Below the pieces are notes generated by a model. The model did no database searches. It was not told where the DNA came from and was given only the letters and a program-made list of their open reading frames with translations. From Streptomyces sp. 2131.1 (lineage in GTDB: Bacteria; Actinomycetota; Actinomycetes; Streptomycetales; Streptomycetaceae): a stretch of DNA of 64,000 nt. The translations under genes were made by a program, and so were the position numbers. Positions 43,485-51,947 of the stretch are shown here, piece after piece; within the stretch, counting starts at the first letter, position 1, and the number at the start of each line of letters is the position of its first letter. The stretch lies in NCBI RefSeq assembly GCF_900105515.1, contig NZ_FNSY01000001.1, positions 1,426,001 to 1,490,000 of the forward strand, written 5' to 3'.

Positions 43485-44987
43485 GTGAGCGAGCAGAACT
43501 CGGGACGGCTGTACGGGGTCGGGCTCGGCCCCGGCGACCCGAACCTGATGACCCTGCGCGCGGTGGAGGTCATCGCCGGGGCGGACGTCGTCGCGTACCA
43601 CAGCGCCCGGCACGGCCGGTCGATCGCCCGTTCCATCGCGGCGAAGCACCTGCGCGCCGACCACATCGAGGAGGCCCTGGTCTACCCCGTCACGACGGAG
43701 ACCACGGACCACCCGGGCGGCTACCGGGGCGCGTTGGAGGACTTCTACACCGAGGCGGCTGCCCGGCTCGCCGTGCACCTGGACGCGGGGCGCACGGTCG
43801 CCGTGCTCGCCGAGGGCGACCCGATGTTCTACGGCTCGTACATGCACATGCACAAGCGACTGGCCGACCGCTACCCGACCGAGGTGGTCCCCGGGGTCAC
43901 CTCGGTCAGCGCGGCGGCCGCACGGCTCGGCACCCCGCTCGCGGAGGGCGAGGAGGTCCTGACGATCCTGCCCGGCACCCTGCCGGAGGAGGAGCTGACC
44001 GCCAGGCTGGCCGCGACCGACGCGGCCGTGGTGATGAAGCTCGGCCGTACCTTCCCCGCCGTGCGCCGGGCGTTCGAGGCGTCGGGCCGGCTGCCCGAGG
44101 CCCGCTACGTCGAGCGCGCCACGATGGCCGGTGAGCGGCTGGGCGAACTCGCGGACACGGAGGCGGACTCGGTGCCGTACTTCGCGGTCGCCGTCCTGCC
44201 GAGCCGGATCGACGCCCGCCCCGAACGGGCCCCGGGCGACGGCGAGGTGGCGGTCGTCGGCACGGGTCCGGCGGGCCCGCTGTGGCTGACGCCCGAGACG
44301 CGCGGCGCGCTGGCCGCCGCCGACGACCTGGTCGGCTACACCACGTACCTGGACCGGGTGCCGGTCCGGCCGGGGCAGATACGGCACGGCTCGGACAACA
44401 AGGTGGAGTCGGAGCGGGCCGAGTTCGCGCTCGACCTGGCGCGGCGCGGGCGGCGGGTGGCCGTCGTGTCCGGCGGCGACCCCGGGGTCTTCGCCATGGC
44501 GACGGCGGTCCTCGAAGTGGCGTCGCAGGAGGAGTACGCGGACGTGCCGGTGCGGGTGCTGCCCGGGGTGACGGCGGCCAACGCGGCGGCGGCCCGGGCG
44601 GGTGCGCCGCTGGGCCACGACTACGCGACGATCTCGCTCTCGGACCGGCTCAAGCCGTGGGAGGTCATCGCGGAGCGGCTGCGGGCCGCCGCGTCGGCGG
44701 ACCTGGTGCTCGCGCTGTACAACCCCGGTTCGCGGAGCCGGACCTGGCAGGTCGGCAAGGCCCGCGACCTGCTCCTCGAACACCGCTCGCCGGACACGCC
44801 CGTGGTCCTCGGCCGGGACGTCGGCGGACCGGCCGAGAGCGTACGGACCGTGCGCCTGGCGGACCTCGATCCGGCCGACGTGGACATGCGCACGATCCTC
44901 GTCGTCGGGTCGTCGCAGACCCGGTGGGAACGGCGGGGCGAGGACCGGCAGATCGTGTGGACGCCCCGCCGCTACCCGGAGAACTGA
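43485..44987 (+). CDS. cobIJ: Fused precorrin-2 C20- and precorrin-3B C17-methyltransferase (CobI-CobJ)
   Basis: A 500-residue fusion. Residues 8-245 are CobI (GRLYGVGLGPGDPNLMTLRA, VLAEGDPMFYGSYMHM), adding the C-20 methyl. Residues about 250-500 are CobJ (VVGTGPAGPLWLTPETRGAL, VVSGGDPGVFAMA, YATISLSDRLKPWE), methylating C-17 and contracting the ring. The fusion is common in actinobacteria. I use the GTG at 43485, with GAGGAAG eight bases upstream; a GTG at 43479 overlaps the cobH stop but lacks spacing. The last 16 bases overlap the convergent cobK gene. Confidence 0.95.
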   Translation: MSEQNSGRLYGVGLGPGDPNLMTLRAVEVIAGADVVAYHSARHGRSIARSIAAKHLRADHIEEALVYPVTTETTDHPGGYRGALEDFYTEAAARLAVHLDAGRTVAVLAEGDPMFYGSYMHMHKRLADRYPTEVVPGVTSVSAAAARLGTPLAEGEEVLTILPGTLPEEELTARLAATDAAVVMKLGRTFPAVRRAFEASGRLPEARYVERATMAGERLGELADTEADSVPYFAVAVLPSRIDARPERAPGDGEVAVVGTGPAGPLWLTPETRGALAAADDLVGYTTYLDRVPVRPGQIRHGSDNKVESERAEFALDLARRGRRVAVVSGGDPGVFAMATAVLEVASQEEYADVPVRVLPGVTAANAAAARAGAPLGHDYATISLSDRLKPWEVIAERLRAAASADLVLALYNPGSRSRTWQVGKARDLLLEHRSPDTPVVLGRDVGGPAESVRTVRLADLDPADVDMRTILVVGSSQTRWERRGEDRQIVWTPRRYPEN

Positions 44988-45730
44988 TCCGTCAGCCAGG
45001 CCAGCGCCTCCTCCGGTCCGCCGGCCACCGCGCCCCCCTCGGGGACCGGTGGCCGGCGGACCACCACGACCGGGATGCCCGCCTCGCGGGCGGCGGCCAG
45101 CTTGGGGGCGGTGGCGGCGCCGCCGCTGTCCTTGGTGACGAGGACGTCGATCCGGTGGCGGCGGATCAGCTCGCGCTCTCCTTCGAGGGTGAAGGGGCCC
45201 CGGTCGAGCAGGGTCTCCATGCGCGCCGGGTACGGCGGTTCCGGGGCGTCCACGGACCGCGTCAGGAACCACAGGCCGTCCAGGCCCGCGAAGGCGGCGA
45301 GCCCCATCCGCCCGGTGGTGAGGAAGACGCGCCGCCCCAGGGCGGGCAGTGCGTCGGCCGCCTCGGCCAGGGAGCCGACCGGGTGCCAGTCGTCGCCGTC
45401 CCCGGGCACCCAGCCGGGCCGGCGCAGCATGAGCAGGGGAACATGGGCGGCGGCAGCGGCGCGGGCCGCGTTGAAGGTGATCGTCCCGGCGAAAGGATGG
45501 GTGGCGTCGATGAGCGCGCGCACCCGGTGCGAGCGGAGCCAGTCCGCGAGCCCCTCGGCTCCGCCGAAGCCCCCGACCCGGACTTCCCCCGGCGGGAGCT
45601 TCGGCCGGGCCACCCGGCCGGCCAGTGAGCTGGTGACCCTGCTCCCGGCGGGCAGCCGGGCCACCAGCAACTCGGCGAGGCGGCGGGCCTCCGTCGTCCC
45701 GCCCAGAATCAGTACGTGCACAGGGACCAT
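44972..45730 (-). CDS. cobK: Precorrin-6A reductase CobK
   Basis: A 252-residue NADPH-dependent reductase converting precorrin-6A to 6B. The nucleotide-binding start VLILGGTTEARRLAELL and the strand ALIDATHPFAGTITFNAARA are diagnostic, with TKDSGGAATAPKLAAARE near the end. The ATG at 45730 lies two bases from the divergent cbiD ATG; a GTG at 45721 would leave more room and is a reasonable alternative. No good ribosome site precedes either, so the transcript may be nearly leaderless. It is a lone minus-strand gene inside the plus-strand cob run. Confidence 0.94.
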   Translation of the reverse strand: MVPVHVLILGGTTEARRLAELLVARLPAGSRVTSSLAGRVARPKLPPGEVRVGGFGGAEGLADWLRSHRVRALIDATHPFAGTITFNAARAAAAAHVPLLMLRRPGWVPGDGDDWHPVGSLAEAADALPALGRRVFLTTGRMGLAAFAGLDGLWFLTRSVDAPEPPYPARMETLLDRGPFTLEGERELIRRHRIDVLVTKDSGGAATAPKLAAAREAGIPVVVVRRPPVPEGGAVAGGPEEALAWLTDQFSG

Positions 45731-45732
45731 CC

Positions 45733-46848
45733 ATGAGTGAGGCGAAAGGCGGGCGCGGCGCCCAACTCAAGCACACCGGTCTGCGGCCCGGGTGGACGAC
45801 CGGTGCCTGCGCCACCGCCGCCGCGACGGCCGCGTACACGGCGCTGCTGAACGGCGACTTCCCCGACCCGGTCACCATCACGCTGCCCCGGGGACAGACC
45901 CCGGCGTTCGCGCTGGCCGTGGAGGAGCTGGCCGACGGGCGGGCGACGGCGGGCGTGGTGAAGGACGCGGGCGACGACCCGGACGTGACGCACGGCGCCC
46001 TGGTGCGGGCGAGCGTGCGGGCGCTGCCGGCGGGCTCGGGCGTGGTGTTCCGGGCCGGGCCCGGTGTGGGCACGGTTACGCTGCCGGGGCTGCCGCTGGA
46101 GGTCGGCGAGCCGGCCGTCAACCCGGTGCCGCGCCGGATGATCCGGGAGCACATCGCGCGGGTCGCGGCGGCGCACGGCGGGTCCGGGGACGTCGAGGTG
46201 ACGGTCGGCGTGGACCACGGCGAGGAGATCGCCCGCTCCACCTGGAACCCGCGCCTGGGCATCCTGGGCGGGCTGTCGATCCTTGGCACGACAGGGGTGG
46301 TGGTGCCGTACTCCTGCTCGGCGTGGATCGACTCCATCCGCCGGGGTGTGGACGTGGCGCTCGCGGCCGGGCACACCCATGTGGCCGGCTGCACGGGCTC
46401 GACCTCGGAGAAGACGGTGGTGGCCGAGTACGGGCTGCCGGAGATCGCGCTGCTCGACATGGGTGACTTCGCGGGCGCGGTGCTCAAGTACGTACGCCGT
46501 CACCCGGTGGACCGGCTGACCATCTGCGGCGGGTTCGCCAAGCTGTCGAAGCTCGCCGCCGGCCATCTGGACCTGCACTCGGGGCGCTCCCAGGTCGACA
46601 GGGGTTACCTGGCGGAGCTGGCCCGGCGCGGCGGCGCGGACGAAGCGCTGGCCGCCGGGATCGCCGTCGCCAACACTGGCCTCGCCGCACTCCAGTTGTG
46701 CCAGGCACACGGGGTGCCGCTGGGCGATCTGGTCGCCGTGGCGGCGCGGGACGAGGCGCTGTCGGTGCTGCGGGGAGCGCCGGTGGCCGTGGACGTGATC
46801 TGTATCGACCGGGCGGGCACGGTGGTGGGGCGCAGCTCGGTGCGCTGA
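45733..46848 (+). CDS. cbiD: Cobalt-precorrin-5B C1-methyltransferase CbiD
   Basis: A 371-residue methyltransferase that adds the C-1 methyl; in the oxygen-independent pathway it works on cobalt-precorrin-5B. Markers are LRPGWTTGACATAAATAAY, VTVGVDHGEEIARSTWNPRL, GCTGSTSEKTV and ICGGFAKLSKLAAGHLDLH. No CobF, the enzyme that does this job in the aerobic pathway, is seen, so CbiD takes its place. AGGGA seven bases before the ATG lies inside the cobK start region. It is convergent with cobM, ending 17 bases away. Confidence 0.95.
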   Translation: MSEAKGGRGAQLKHTGLRPGWTTGACATAAATAAYTALLNGDFPDPVTITLPRGQTPAFALAVEELADGRATAGVVKDAGDDPDVTHGALVRASVRALPAGSGVVFRAGPGVGTVTLPGLPLEVGEPAVNPVPRRMIREHIARVAAAHGGSGDVEVTVGVDHGEEIARSTWNPRLGILGGLSILGTTGVVVPYSCSAWIDSIRRGVDVALAAGHTHVAGCTGSTSEKTVVAEYGLPEIALLDMGDFAGAVLKYVRRHPVDRLTICGGFAKLSKLAAGHLDLHSGRSQVDRGYLAELARRGGADEALAAGIAVANTGLAALQLCQAHGVPLGDLVAVAARDEALSVLRGAPVAVDVICIDRAGTVVGRSSVR

Positions 46849-46865
46849 CCCGCCCGGCCGGGTGG

Positions 46866-47615
46866 TCAGCAGGTGTGGCGGTCGCGGGCGGGCGAGTAGA
46901 GGTGGCTGTCGCGGAACTGCTCGGCGCCCAGGGTGCGGCCGACCATGATGACGGCGGTACGGATGACACCCGCCGCCTTCACCTGTTCGGCGATGTCCTC
47001 CAGCGTGCCGCGCAGGACCAGTTCGTCGGGGCGGGAGGCCATGGCGACGACGGCGGCCGGGCAGTCGGCCCCGTAGTGCGGCAGCAGCTCCTCGACGACG
47101 CGGTCCACGTAACGGGCGGCCAGGTGCAGGACGATCAGGGCGCCGCTGCGGCCGAGCGTCGCCAGGTCCTCGCCCTCGGGCATGGCGGTGGCCCGCTGGG
47201 CGATGCGGGTCAGGATGACGGTCTGGCCGACGGTCGGCACGGTCAGCTCGCGCTTGAGGGCGGCGGCCGCCGCCGCGAACGCGGGGACGCCGGGCACCAC
47301 TTCGTACGGCACGCCTGCCTCGTCGAGGCGGCGCATCTGCTCGTTGACCGCGCTGAACACGGAGGGGTCGCCGGAGTGCAGCCGCGCCACGTCGTGGCCG
47401 GCCCGGTGCGCCTCGACCAGTTCGGCGGTGATCTGCTCGATGTCGAGCTGTGCGGTGTCCACGAGCCGGGCGTCGTCCGGGCACTCGGCCAGGAGTTCGC
47501 GGGGCACCAGACTGCCCGCGTACAGGCACACCCCGCAGGCGGCGAGCGTGCGGGCGCCGCGCACCGTGATCAGGTCGGCGGCGCCGGGGCCCGCGCCGAT
47601 GAAGTACACGGTCAT
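46866..47615 (-). CDS. cobM: Precorrin-4 C11-methyltransferase CobM
   Basis: A 249-residue SAM-dependent tetrapyrrole methylase adding the C-11 methyl. It begins [20 protein letters not shown] and contains VCLYAGSLVPRELL, ARLHSGDPSVFSAVNEQMRR and PGVPAFAAAAAALKREL, typical of CobM/CbiF. The ATG at 47615 is preceded by AGGAGA at six bases and overlaps the cobL stop by ATGA, so cobL-cobM are coupled. Confidence 0.95.
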   Translation of the reverse strand: MTVYFIGAGPGAADLITVRGARTLAACGVCLYAGSLVPRELLAECPDDARLVDTAQLDIEQITAELVEAHRAGHDVARLHSGDPSVFSAVNEQMRRLDEAGVPYEVVPGVPAFAAAAAALKRELTVPTVGQTVILTRIAQRATAMPEGEDLATLGRSGALIVLHLAARYVDRVVEELLPHYGADCPAAVVAMASRPDELVLRGTLEDIAEQVKAAGVIRTAVIMVGRTLGAEQFRDSHLYSPARDRHTC

Positions 47616-48886
47616 CTGTCGTCTCCTGAGGGTCGAGCGGGGGGCGTTGCGGTGTCCGAGGGCTTGCGTACGGACCACTGGGTGACGGGCATCGCCTGGC
47701 GCCAGCCGGTGAAGGTGCCGACCGGCACGGCGTGGGACACGGCGAGACGTACCAACTCACCGCCGTGCTCCTTGTGCTGAGCGGCGAGCAGCGCTTCGGA
47801 CTCCAGGGTGACCGTGTTGGCGACCAGCCGGCCGCCGGGCGGGAGGGCCGCGAGACAGGTGTCGAGGAGGCCGGGCGCGGTGAGGCCGCCGCCGATGAAC
47901 ACGGCGTCCGGTACCGGGAGTTGGTCGAGGCAGTCGGGCGCGCGTCCGGTGACGACGCGGAGGCCGGGCACGCCGAGGCGGGCGGCGTTCTCCTCGATGC
48001 GTGCCGCGCGGACGGGATCGCGTTCCACGGTGACGGCCCGGCAGGAGGGGTGGGTGCGCATCCACTCGATGGCGATCGATCCCGATCCGCCGCCGATGTC
48101 CCACAGGAGTTCGCCGGGGGCGGGAGCGAGCACGCCCAGGGTGACGGCCCGGATGTGACGCTTGGTCAGCTGCCCGTCGTGGGCGTACGCCTCGTCGGGC
48201 AGGCCCGGTACGGCTCCGAGGCGCAGCGCCCCGGGCGCGGTGCGGCACTCGACGGCGATGACGTTGAGCGGGTCCCCGGCCGGGTGGTCCCAGGTGTCGG
48301 CCACGCCCTCGGCGCATGCCTCGCCCTCGCCGCCGAGCTGCTCCAGGACCCGCAGGCGGCTGGGCCCGAAACCGTGGTCGCGCAGCAGTGCGGCGACCGT
48401 GGCCGGGGTGGTGGCGTCGGCGCTGAGGACGAGGAGCCGGCGGCCGTCGTGCAGGGCGGCGGCGAGCCGGGCGGCGGGGCGGCCGACGAGGGTGACGACC
48501 TCGGTGTCCTCCAGCGGCCAGCCGACGCGGGCGCAGGCGTAGGACACGGACGAGGGGTGCGGCAGGACGCGCAGCCGGTCCGGGCCAAGGACCTCGGTGA
48601 GCGCGCGGCCGATGCCGTAGAACATGGGGTCGCCGCTGGCCAGGACGGTGATGCGGCGGTCCGCGTGCGCGGCGAGCAGGCCGGGGACGGCGGGGCGCAG
48701 CGGCGAGGGCCAGGGCACGCGGTCGCCGGCGCACTCCGGCGGGAGCAGGCCGAGCTGGCGTCCGGCACCGATGAGGACCTGAGCGTCCCGCAGCGCGTCG
48801 CGCGCCGGCCCGGTGAGCCCGGGCCAGCCGTCGGCGCCGATCCCGACCACGGTCACTGCGGGCGGGAGGGGGTGCTCGGGGGTCAC
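47612..48886 (-). CDS. cobL: Precorrin-6Y C5,15-methyltransferase (decarboxylating) CobL
   Basis: A 424-residue bifunctional enzyme. Residues 10-210 form a CbiE-type tetrapyrrole methylase ([36 protein letters not shown]). Residues about 225-420 form a CbiT-type methyltransferase ([34 protein letters not shown]). Together they methylate C-5 and C-15 and remove the acetate carboxyl on C-12. I prefer the GTG at 48886, with GAGGT seven bases upstream, over a GTG at 48925 lacking a site. It is first in the cobL-cobM operon and divergent from modA. Confidence 0.94.
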   Translation of the reverse strand: MTPEHPLPPAVTVVGIGADGWPGLTGPARDALRDAQVLIGAGRQLGLLPPECAGDRVPWPSPLRPAVPGLLAAHADRRITVLASGDPMFYGIGRALTEVLGPDRLRVLPHPSSVSYACARVGWPLEDTEVVTLVGRPAARLAAALHDGRRLLVLSADATTPATVAALLRDHGFGPSRLRVLEQLGGEGEACAEGVADTWDHPAGDPLNVIAVECRTAPGALRLGAVPGLPDEAYAHDGQLTKRHIRAVTLGVLAPAPGELLWDIGGGSGSIAIEWMRTHPSCRAVTVERDPVRAARIEENAARLGVPGLRVVTGRAPDCLDQLPVPDAVFIGGGLTAPGLLDTCLAALPPGGRLVANTVTLESEALLAAQHKEHGGELVRLAVSHAVPVGTFTGWRQAMPVTQWSVRKPSDTATPPARPSGDDR

Positions 48887-49163
48887 GGACGGTACCTCGG
48901 GTCTCGGGGGCTGGCGCACCCGCACTCTACTGGCCGGTCACGGGCGCCCCTCGAACAGGCCCCACCTGCGGGATAGCCCGCGCGGACACGCCTCGGACCT
49001 TTCTCCAAGAGATGACGCACCTGCCATGTGGTTTCCCATAGAAAGCTGCAAATGCGAAGCGATCACCACTATTCTTTGGCACATGCTGTTCGCTGTCATC
49101 GGGTGGTCCGCTCGCCGGCCCGGCGGCATCGGCCCGACGCGTTCCCAAGGAGTCCCGACCCTC
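48887..49163. promoter_or_regulatory. cobL-modA divergent region with AT-richer patch
   Basis: About 277 bases without a convincing gene. From 49024 to 49090 the sequence is clearly richer in A/T than its neighbours and holds the imperfect repeat GCTGCAAATGCGAAGCG. It ends with candidate -10 elements (CTATTC) about 80 bases before modA. The frame upstream of modA stays open here but its codons look non-coding. No MoCo riboswitch or ModE-type palindrome is evident. Confidence 0.45.
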
Positions 49164-49976
49164 ATGTCGTTCATCCCCGCCCTCACCCGCCGCCGCGCGG
49201 CGGCCGCTCTCGTCGCCGTGGGCCTGCTCGCGCCGCTCACCGCGTGCGGCAGCGACGACGACACGAAGGATCCGGGCACCGGCTCCAGCGCGTCCGCGTC
49301 CGGCGTGCCCGCCGCCGACCTCACCGTCCTCGCCGCGTCCTCGCTCACCGATGTGTTCAAGGAGGCGGGCGCGGCGTACGAGAAGGAGCACCCGGGGACG
49401 AAGGTGACGTTCTCCTTCGCCGGGTCGCAGGAGCTGGCCGCGCAGGTGAAGCAGGGTGCGCCCGCCGACGCCCTGGTCACCGCCGACACGAAGACGATGG
49501 ACGGGCTGAAGCCGGACACCGGCACGCCGACGGTCATCGCCGAGAACCGTCTCGTCATCGCCACCGGCAAGGGCAACCCGGAGAAGGTCGAGAACCTCAA
49601 GGACCTGGCCGACACCGAGCTGAAGGTGGTACTCGCCGCGCCCGAGGTGCCGGTGGGCCGGTACAGCAAGCAGATCCTGGACGCCCAGAAGATCACCGTG
49701 AAGCCGGTCTCCCAGGAGCCCAACGTGCGCGCGGTGCTGAGCAAGGTCCGGCTGGGCGAGGCGGACGCCGGGCTCGTCTACAAGACGGACGTCTCCGCAG
49801 CCGCCGGCAAGGTCGACTCGGTCGACATCCCGGACGAGCAGAACGCGGTCGCCTCGTACCCGGCGGCGACGCTCAGGGGCAGCAAGCACAGTGCGGCGGC
49901 CGAGGCGTTCGTGAAGTGGCTGTCGAGCCCCGAGGCCCGGAAGTTCCTGGCCGACGCCGGCTTCCAGCAGCCGTAA
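49164..49976 (+). CDS. modA: Molybdate ABC transporter binding lipoprotein ModA
   Basis: A 270-residue periplasmic-type binding protein anchored by lipid at C28 (APLTAC). After an Asp/Ser-rich linker, the mature domain begins [20 protein letters not shown], the ModA signature. Conserved oxyanion-binding segments are [20 protein letters not shown] and [20 protein letters not shown], ending [18 protein letters not shown]. It captures molybdate (or tungstate). AAGGAG lies 11 bases before the ATG. A hairpin separates it from the ModBC fusion, which may lower expression of the membrane part relative to the binding protein. Confidence 0.96.
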   Translation: MSFIPALTRRRAAAALVAVGLLAPLTACGSDDDTKDPGTGSSASASGVPAADLTVLAASSLTDVFKEAGAAYEKEHPGTKVTFSFAGSQELAAQVKQGAPADALVTADTKTMDGLKPDTGTPTVIAENRLVIATGKGNPEKVENLKDLADTELKVVLAAPEVPVGRYSKQILDAQKITVKPVSQEPNVRAVLSKVRLGEADAGLVYKTDVSAAAGKVDSVDIPDEQNAVASYPAATLRGSKHSAAAEAFVKWLSSPEARKFLADAGFQQP

Positions 49977-49983
49977 CGTAGAC

Positions 49984-50010
49984 GGGGGCCCGCGCACGGG
50001 TCGGGCCCCC
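49984..50010 (+). terminator. Hairpin between modA and modBC
   Basis: GGGGGCCCG (49984-49992) pairs with 50002-50010. It lies between two genes of one transport system, so it probably attenuates more than ends transcription. Confidence 0.6.
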
Positions 50011-50028
50011 AAGTCCCAGGGATTCCCG

Positions 50029-51939
50029 ATGAACCGTCCCCGCCCCCGCGCACCGATCGTGCTGGCGCTCCCCGCGCTGCTGGCCGTGGCGTTCCTGCTG
50101 CTGCCGCTGGCCGGCATCCTCGCCCGCACCTCGTGGGGCGAGCTGGGCGGCCACCTCACCGGCGAGGCCACCACCCAGGCGCTGACGCTGTCGCTGATCG
50201 TCTCGGGCTGGGCGCTGGTCCTCTCGCTCGCCCTCGGGGTGCCGCTGGCCTGGCTGCTGGCCCGGGTCGACTTCCCCGGCAAGGTCTTCGTCCGCTCGCT
50301 GGTGCTGCTGCCGATGGTGCTGCCGCCCACGGTGGGCGGTGTCGCCCTGCTCCTCGGCTTCGGCCGGCGGGGGCTGCTCGGACCGTGGCTGGAGGACTGG
50401 TTCGGCGTCACGCTGCCCTTCCACACCTCCGGCGCCGTGCTCGCCGCGACCTTCGTCGCCATGCCGTTCCTGGTCATCAGCCTCGAAGGCGCGCTCGGCG
50501 GACTGCGGCCCCGCTACGAGGAGACGGCCGCGTCCCTGGGGGCTTCGCCGGTACGGGTGTTCTTCACGGTCACGCTGCCGATGGTCGCCCCCGGTCTCGC
50601 CGCCGGTGCGGCGCTGACCTGGGCGCGGGCGCTCGGCGAGTTCGGCGCGACCATCACGTTCGCGGGCAACCTACCGGGCACCACGCAGACGCTGCCCCTC
50701 CAGGTCTACCTGCTCCTCCAGGACAGCCCGGAGGCCGCCACCTCGGTCTCCCTGCTGCTTCTCGTCATCGCGATGGCGGTGCTGCTGGCGCTGCGCGGGC
50801 GGTGGACCGGGACGCCGCAGGCACGTACGCGGAGGCGGGAGGTCATCGACGAGGAGCCCGGGGCGGCCGCCGCTACGGGGGACGCTCCCGAGGCCGTACG
50901 GGAGGACTGGCCGCTGCACGCCGAGGTCACCGGCTTCAACGAGCTGACGCTCGACGCGGACGCCGGCACCACCATCGCCGTCGTCGGCCCCAACGGCGCG
51001 GGCAAGACGACCCTCCTGCGCGCCCTCCTCGGCCTCACCCCGCGCGCCCACGCCCGGCTCCGGCTCGGCGGCACCGACGTCACCGCCCTGCCCGCCCACC
51101 GCAGGGGCGTCGCCTGGGTGCCGCAGGACGGCGCACTGTTCCCGCACCTGAGCACCCTCGCCAACACGGCGTACGGGCTGCGCGCCCGGGGCGTGCCGCG
51201 CGCCGAGGCCCGCCGAAGCGCCCAGGAGTGGCTGGACCGGCTCGGCGTCGGGCACCTCGCCTCCCGCCGGCCCGCCCAGGTCTCGGGCGGCCAGGCCCAA
51301 CGCGTCGCGCTGGCCCGTGCGCTGGCCGCCCGCCCCCGCCTCCTGCTCCTGGACGAACCGCTCGCCGCGCTCGACCAGACCACCCGGTCCCAGGTCCGGC
51401 ACACCCTGCGCCGCCACCTCGAAGGCTTCGGCGGCGTCTGCCTCATCGTCACCCACGACCCGGTCGAGGCCGTCGCGCTGGCCGACCGGGTCCTCGTCCT
51501 GGAGGAGGGCCGCACGCTCCAGGACGCCCCGCCCGCCGAAGTGACCCGGCACCCGCGCTCCCCCTGGGTCGCCCGGATGCTCGGCCGCAACGCATGGACG
51601 GGGACGGCCACCGCCGACGGGCTCGCACCGGCGGGCGGCGGTCACCTCGTCGTCGCCGACCCGCTGCCCGCCGGGGCGCCCGCGCTCGCGGTCATCGCGC
51701 CCGAAGCCGTCTCCGTACACCGGGAGAAGCCCACCGGGAGCCCGCGCAACGTGTGGCCCGGCACGGTGCGGGAGATCGCCTCGGGCGGGAGCCGGCTCCG
51801 GGTGCTCGTCGGGTCGGAGCAGGCGCCGGACCTGGTCGCCGAGATCACCCCGCAGTCCGCCGCCGAACTGTCCCTCGCGGACGGGGTGGCGGTGTGGACC
51901 AGTGTCAAGGCGACCGAAGTGACGCTCGTGGCGCTCTGA
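50029..51939 (+). CDS. modBC: Fused molybdate permease and ATPase (ModB-ModC)
   Basis: A 636-residue fusion. Residues 1-262 are the ModB permease (five or more helices; EAA loop EETAASLGASPVRVFFTVTL). A linker of about 35 residues leads to the ABC ATPase: Walker A GPNGAGKTT, Q-loop WVPQDGALFPHLS, signature VSGGQAQRVALARAL, Walker B LLLLDEPLAALD and the switch histidine in VTHDP. Residues about 570-636 form one TOBE (Mop) oxyanion-sensing domain. The ATPase starts at once with TGFNELTLDADAG, a shortened N-terminal strand. It completes the molybdate importer with ModA and is convergent with the nitrate reductase gene, ending eight bases away. Confidence 0.95.
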   Translation: MNRPRPRAPIVLALPALLAVAFLLLPLAGILARTSWGELGGHLTGEATTQALTLSLIVSGWALVLSLALGVPLAWLLARVDFPGKVFVRSLVLLPMVLPPTVGGVALLLGFGRRGLLGPWLEDWFGVTLPFHTSGAVLAATFVAMPFLVISLEGALGGLRPRYEETAASLGASPVRVFFTVTLPMVAPGLAAGAALTWARALGEFGATITFAGNLPGTTQTLPLQVYLLLQDSPEAATSVSLLLLVIAMAVLLALRGRWTGTPQARTRRREVIDEEPGAAAATGDAPEAVREDWPLHAEVTGFNELTLDADAGTTIAVVGPNGAGKTTLLRALLGLTPRAHARLRLGGTDVTALPAHRRGVAWVPQDGALFPHLSTLANTAYGLRARGVPRAEARRSAQEWLDRLGVGHLASRRPAQVSGGQAQRVALARALAARPRLLLLDEPLAALDQTTRSQVRHTLRRHLEGFGGVCLIVTHDPVEAVALADRVLVLEEGRTLQDAPPAEVTRHPRSPWVARMLGRNAWTGTATADGLAPAGGGHLVVADPLPAGAPALAVIAPEAVSVHREKPTGSPRNVWPGTVREIASGGSRLRVLVGSEQAPDLVAEITPQSAAELSLADGVAVWTSVKATEVTLVAL

Positions 51940-51947
51940 ACGGCGGG

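Noticed and set aside
48813..49163. N-terminal extension of modA in the open upstream frame
   Set aside because: The extension overlaps cobL antisense and an AT-richer leader. The lipobox-bearing signal peptide begins at the ATG at 49164, so the extension would bury it.
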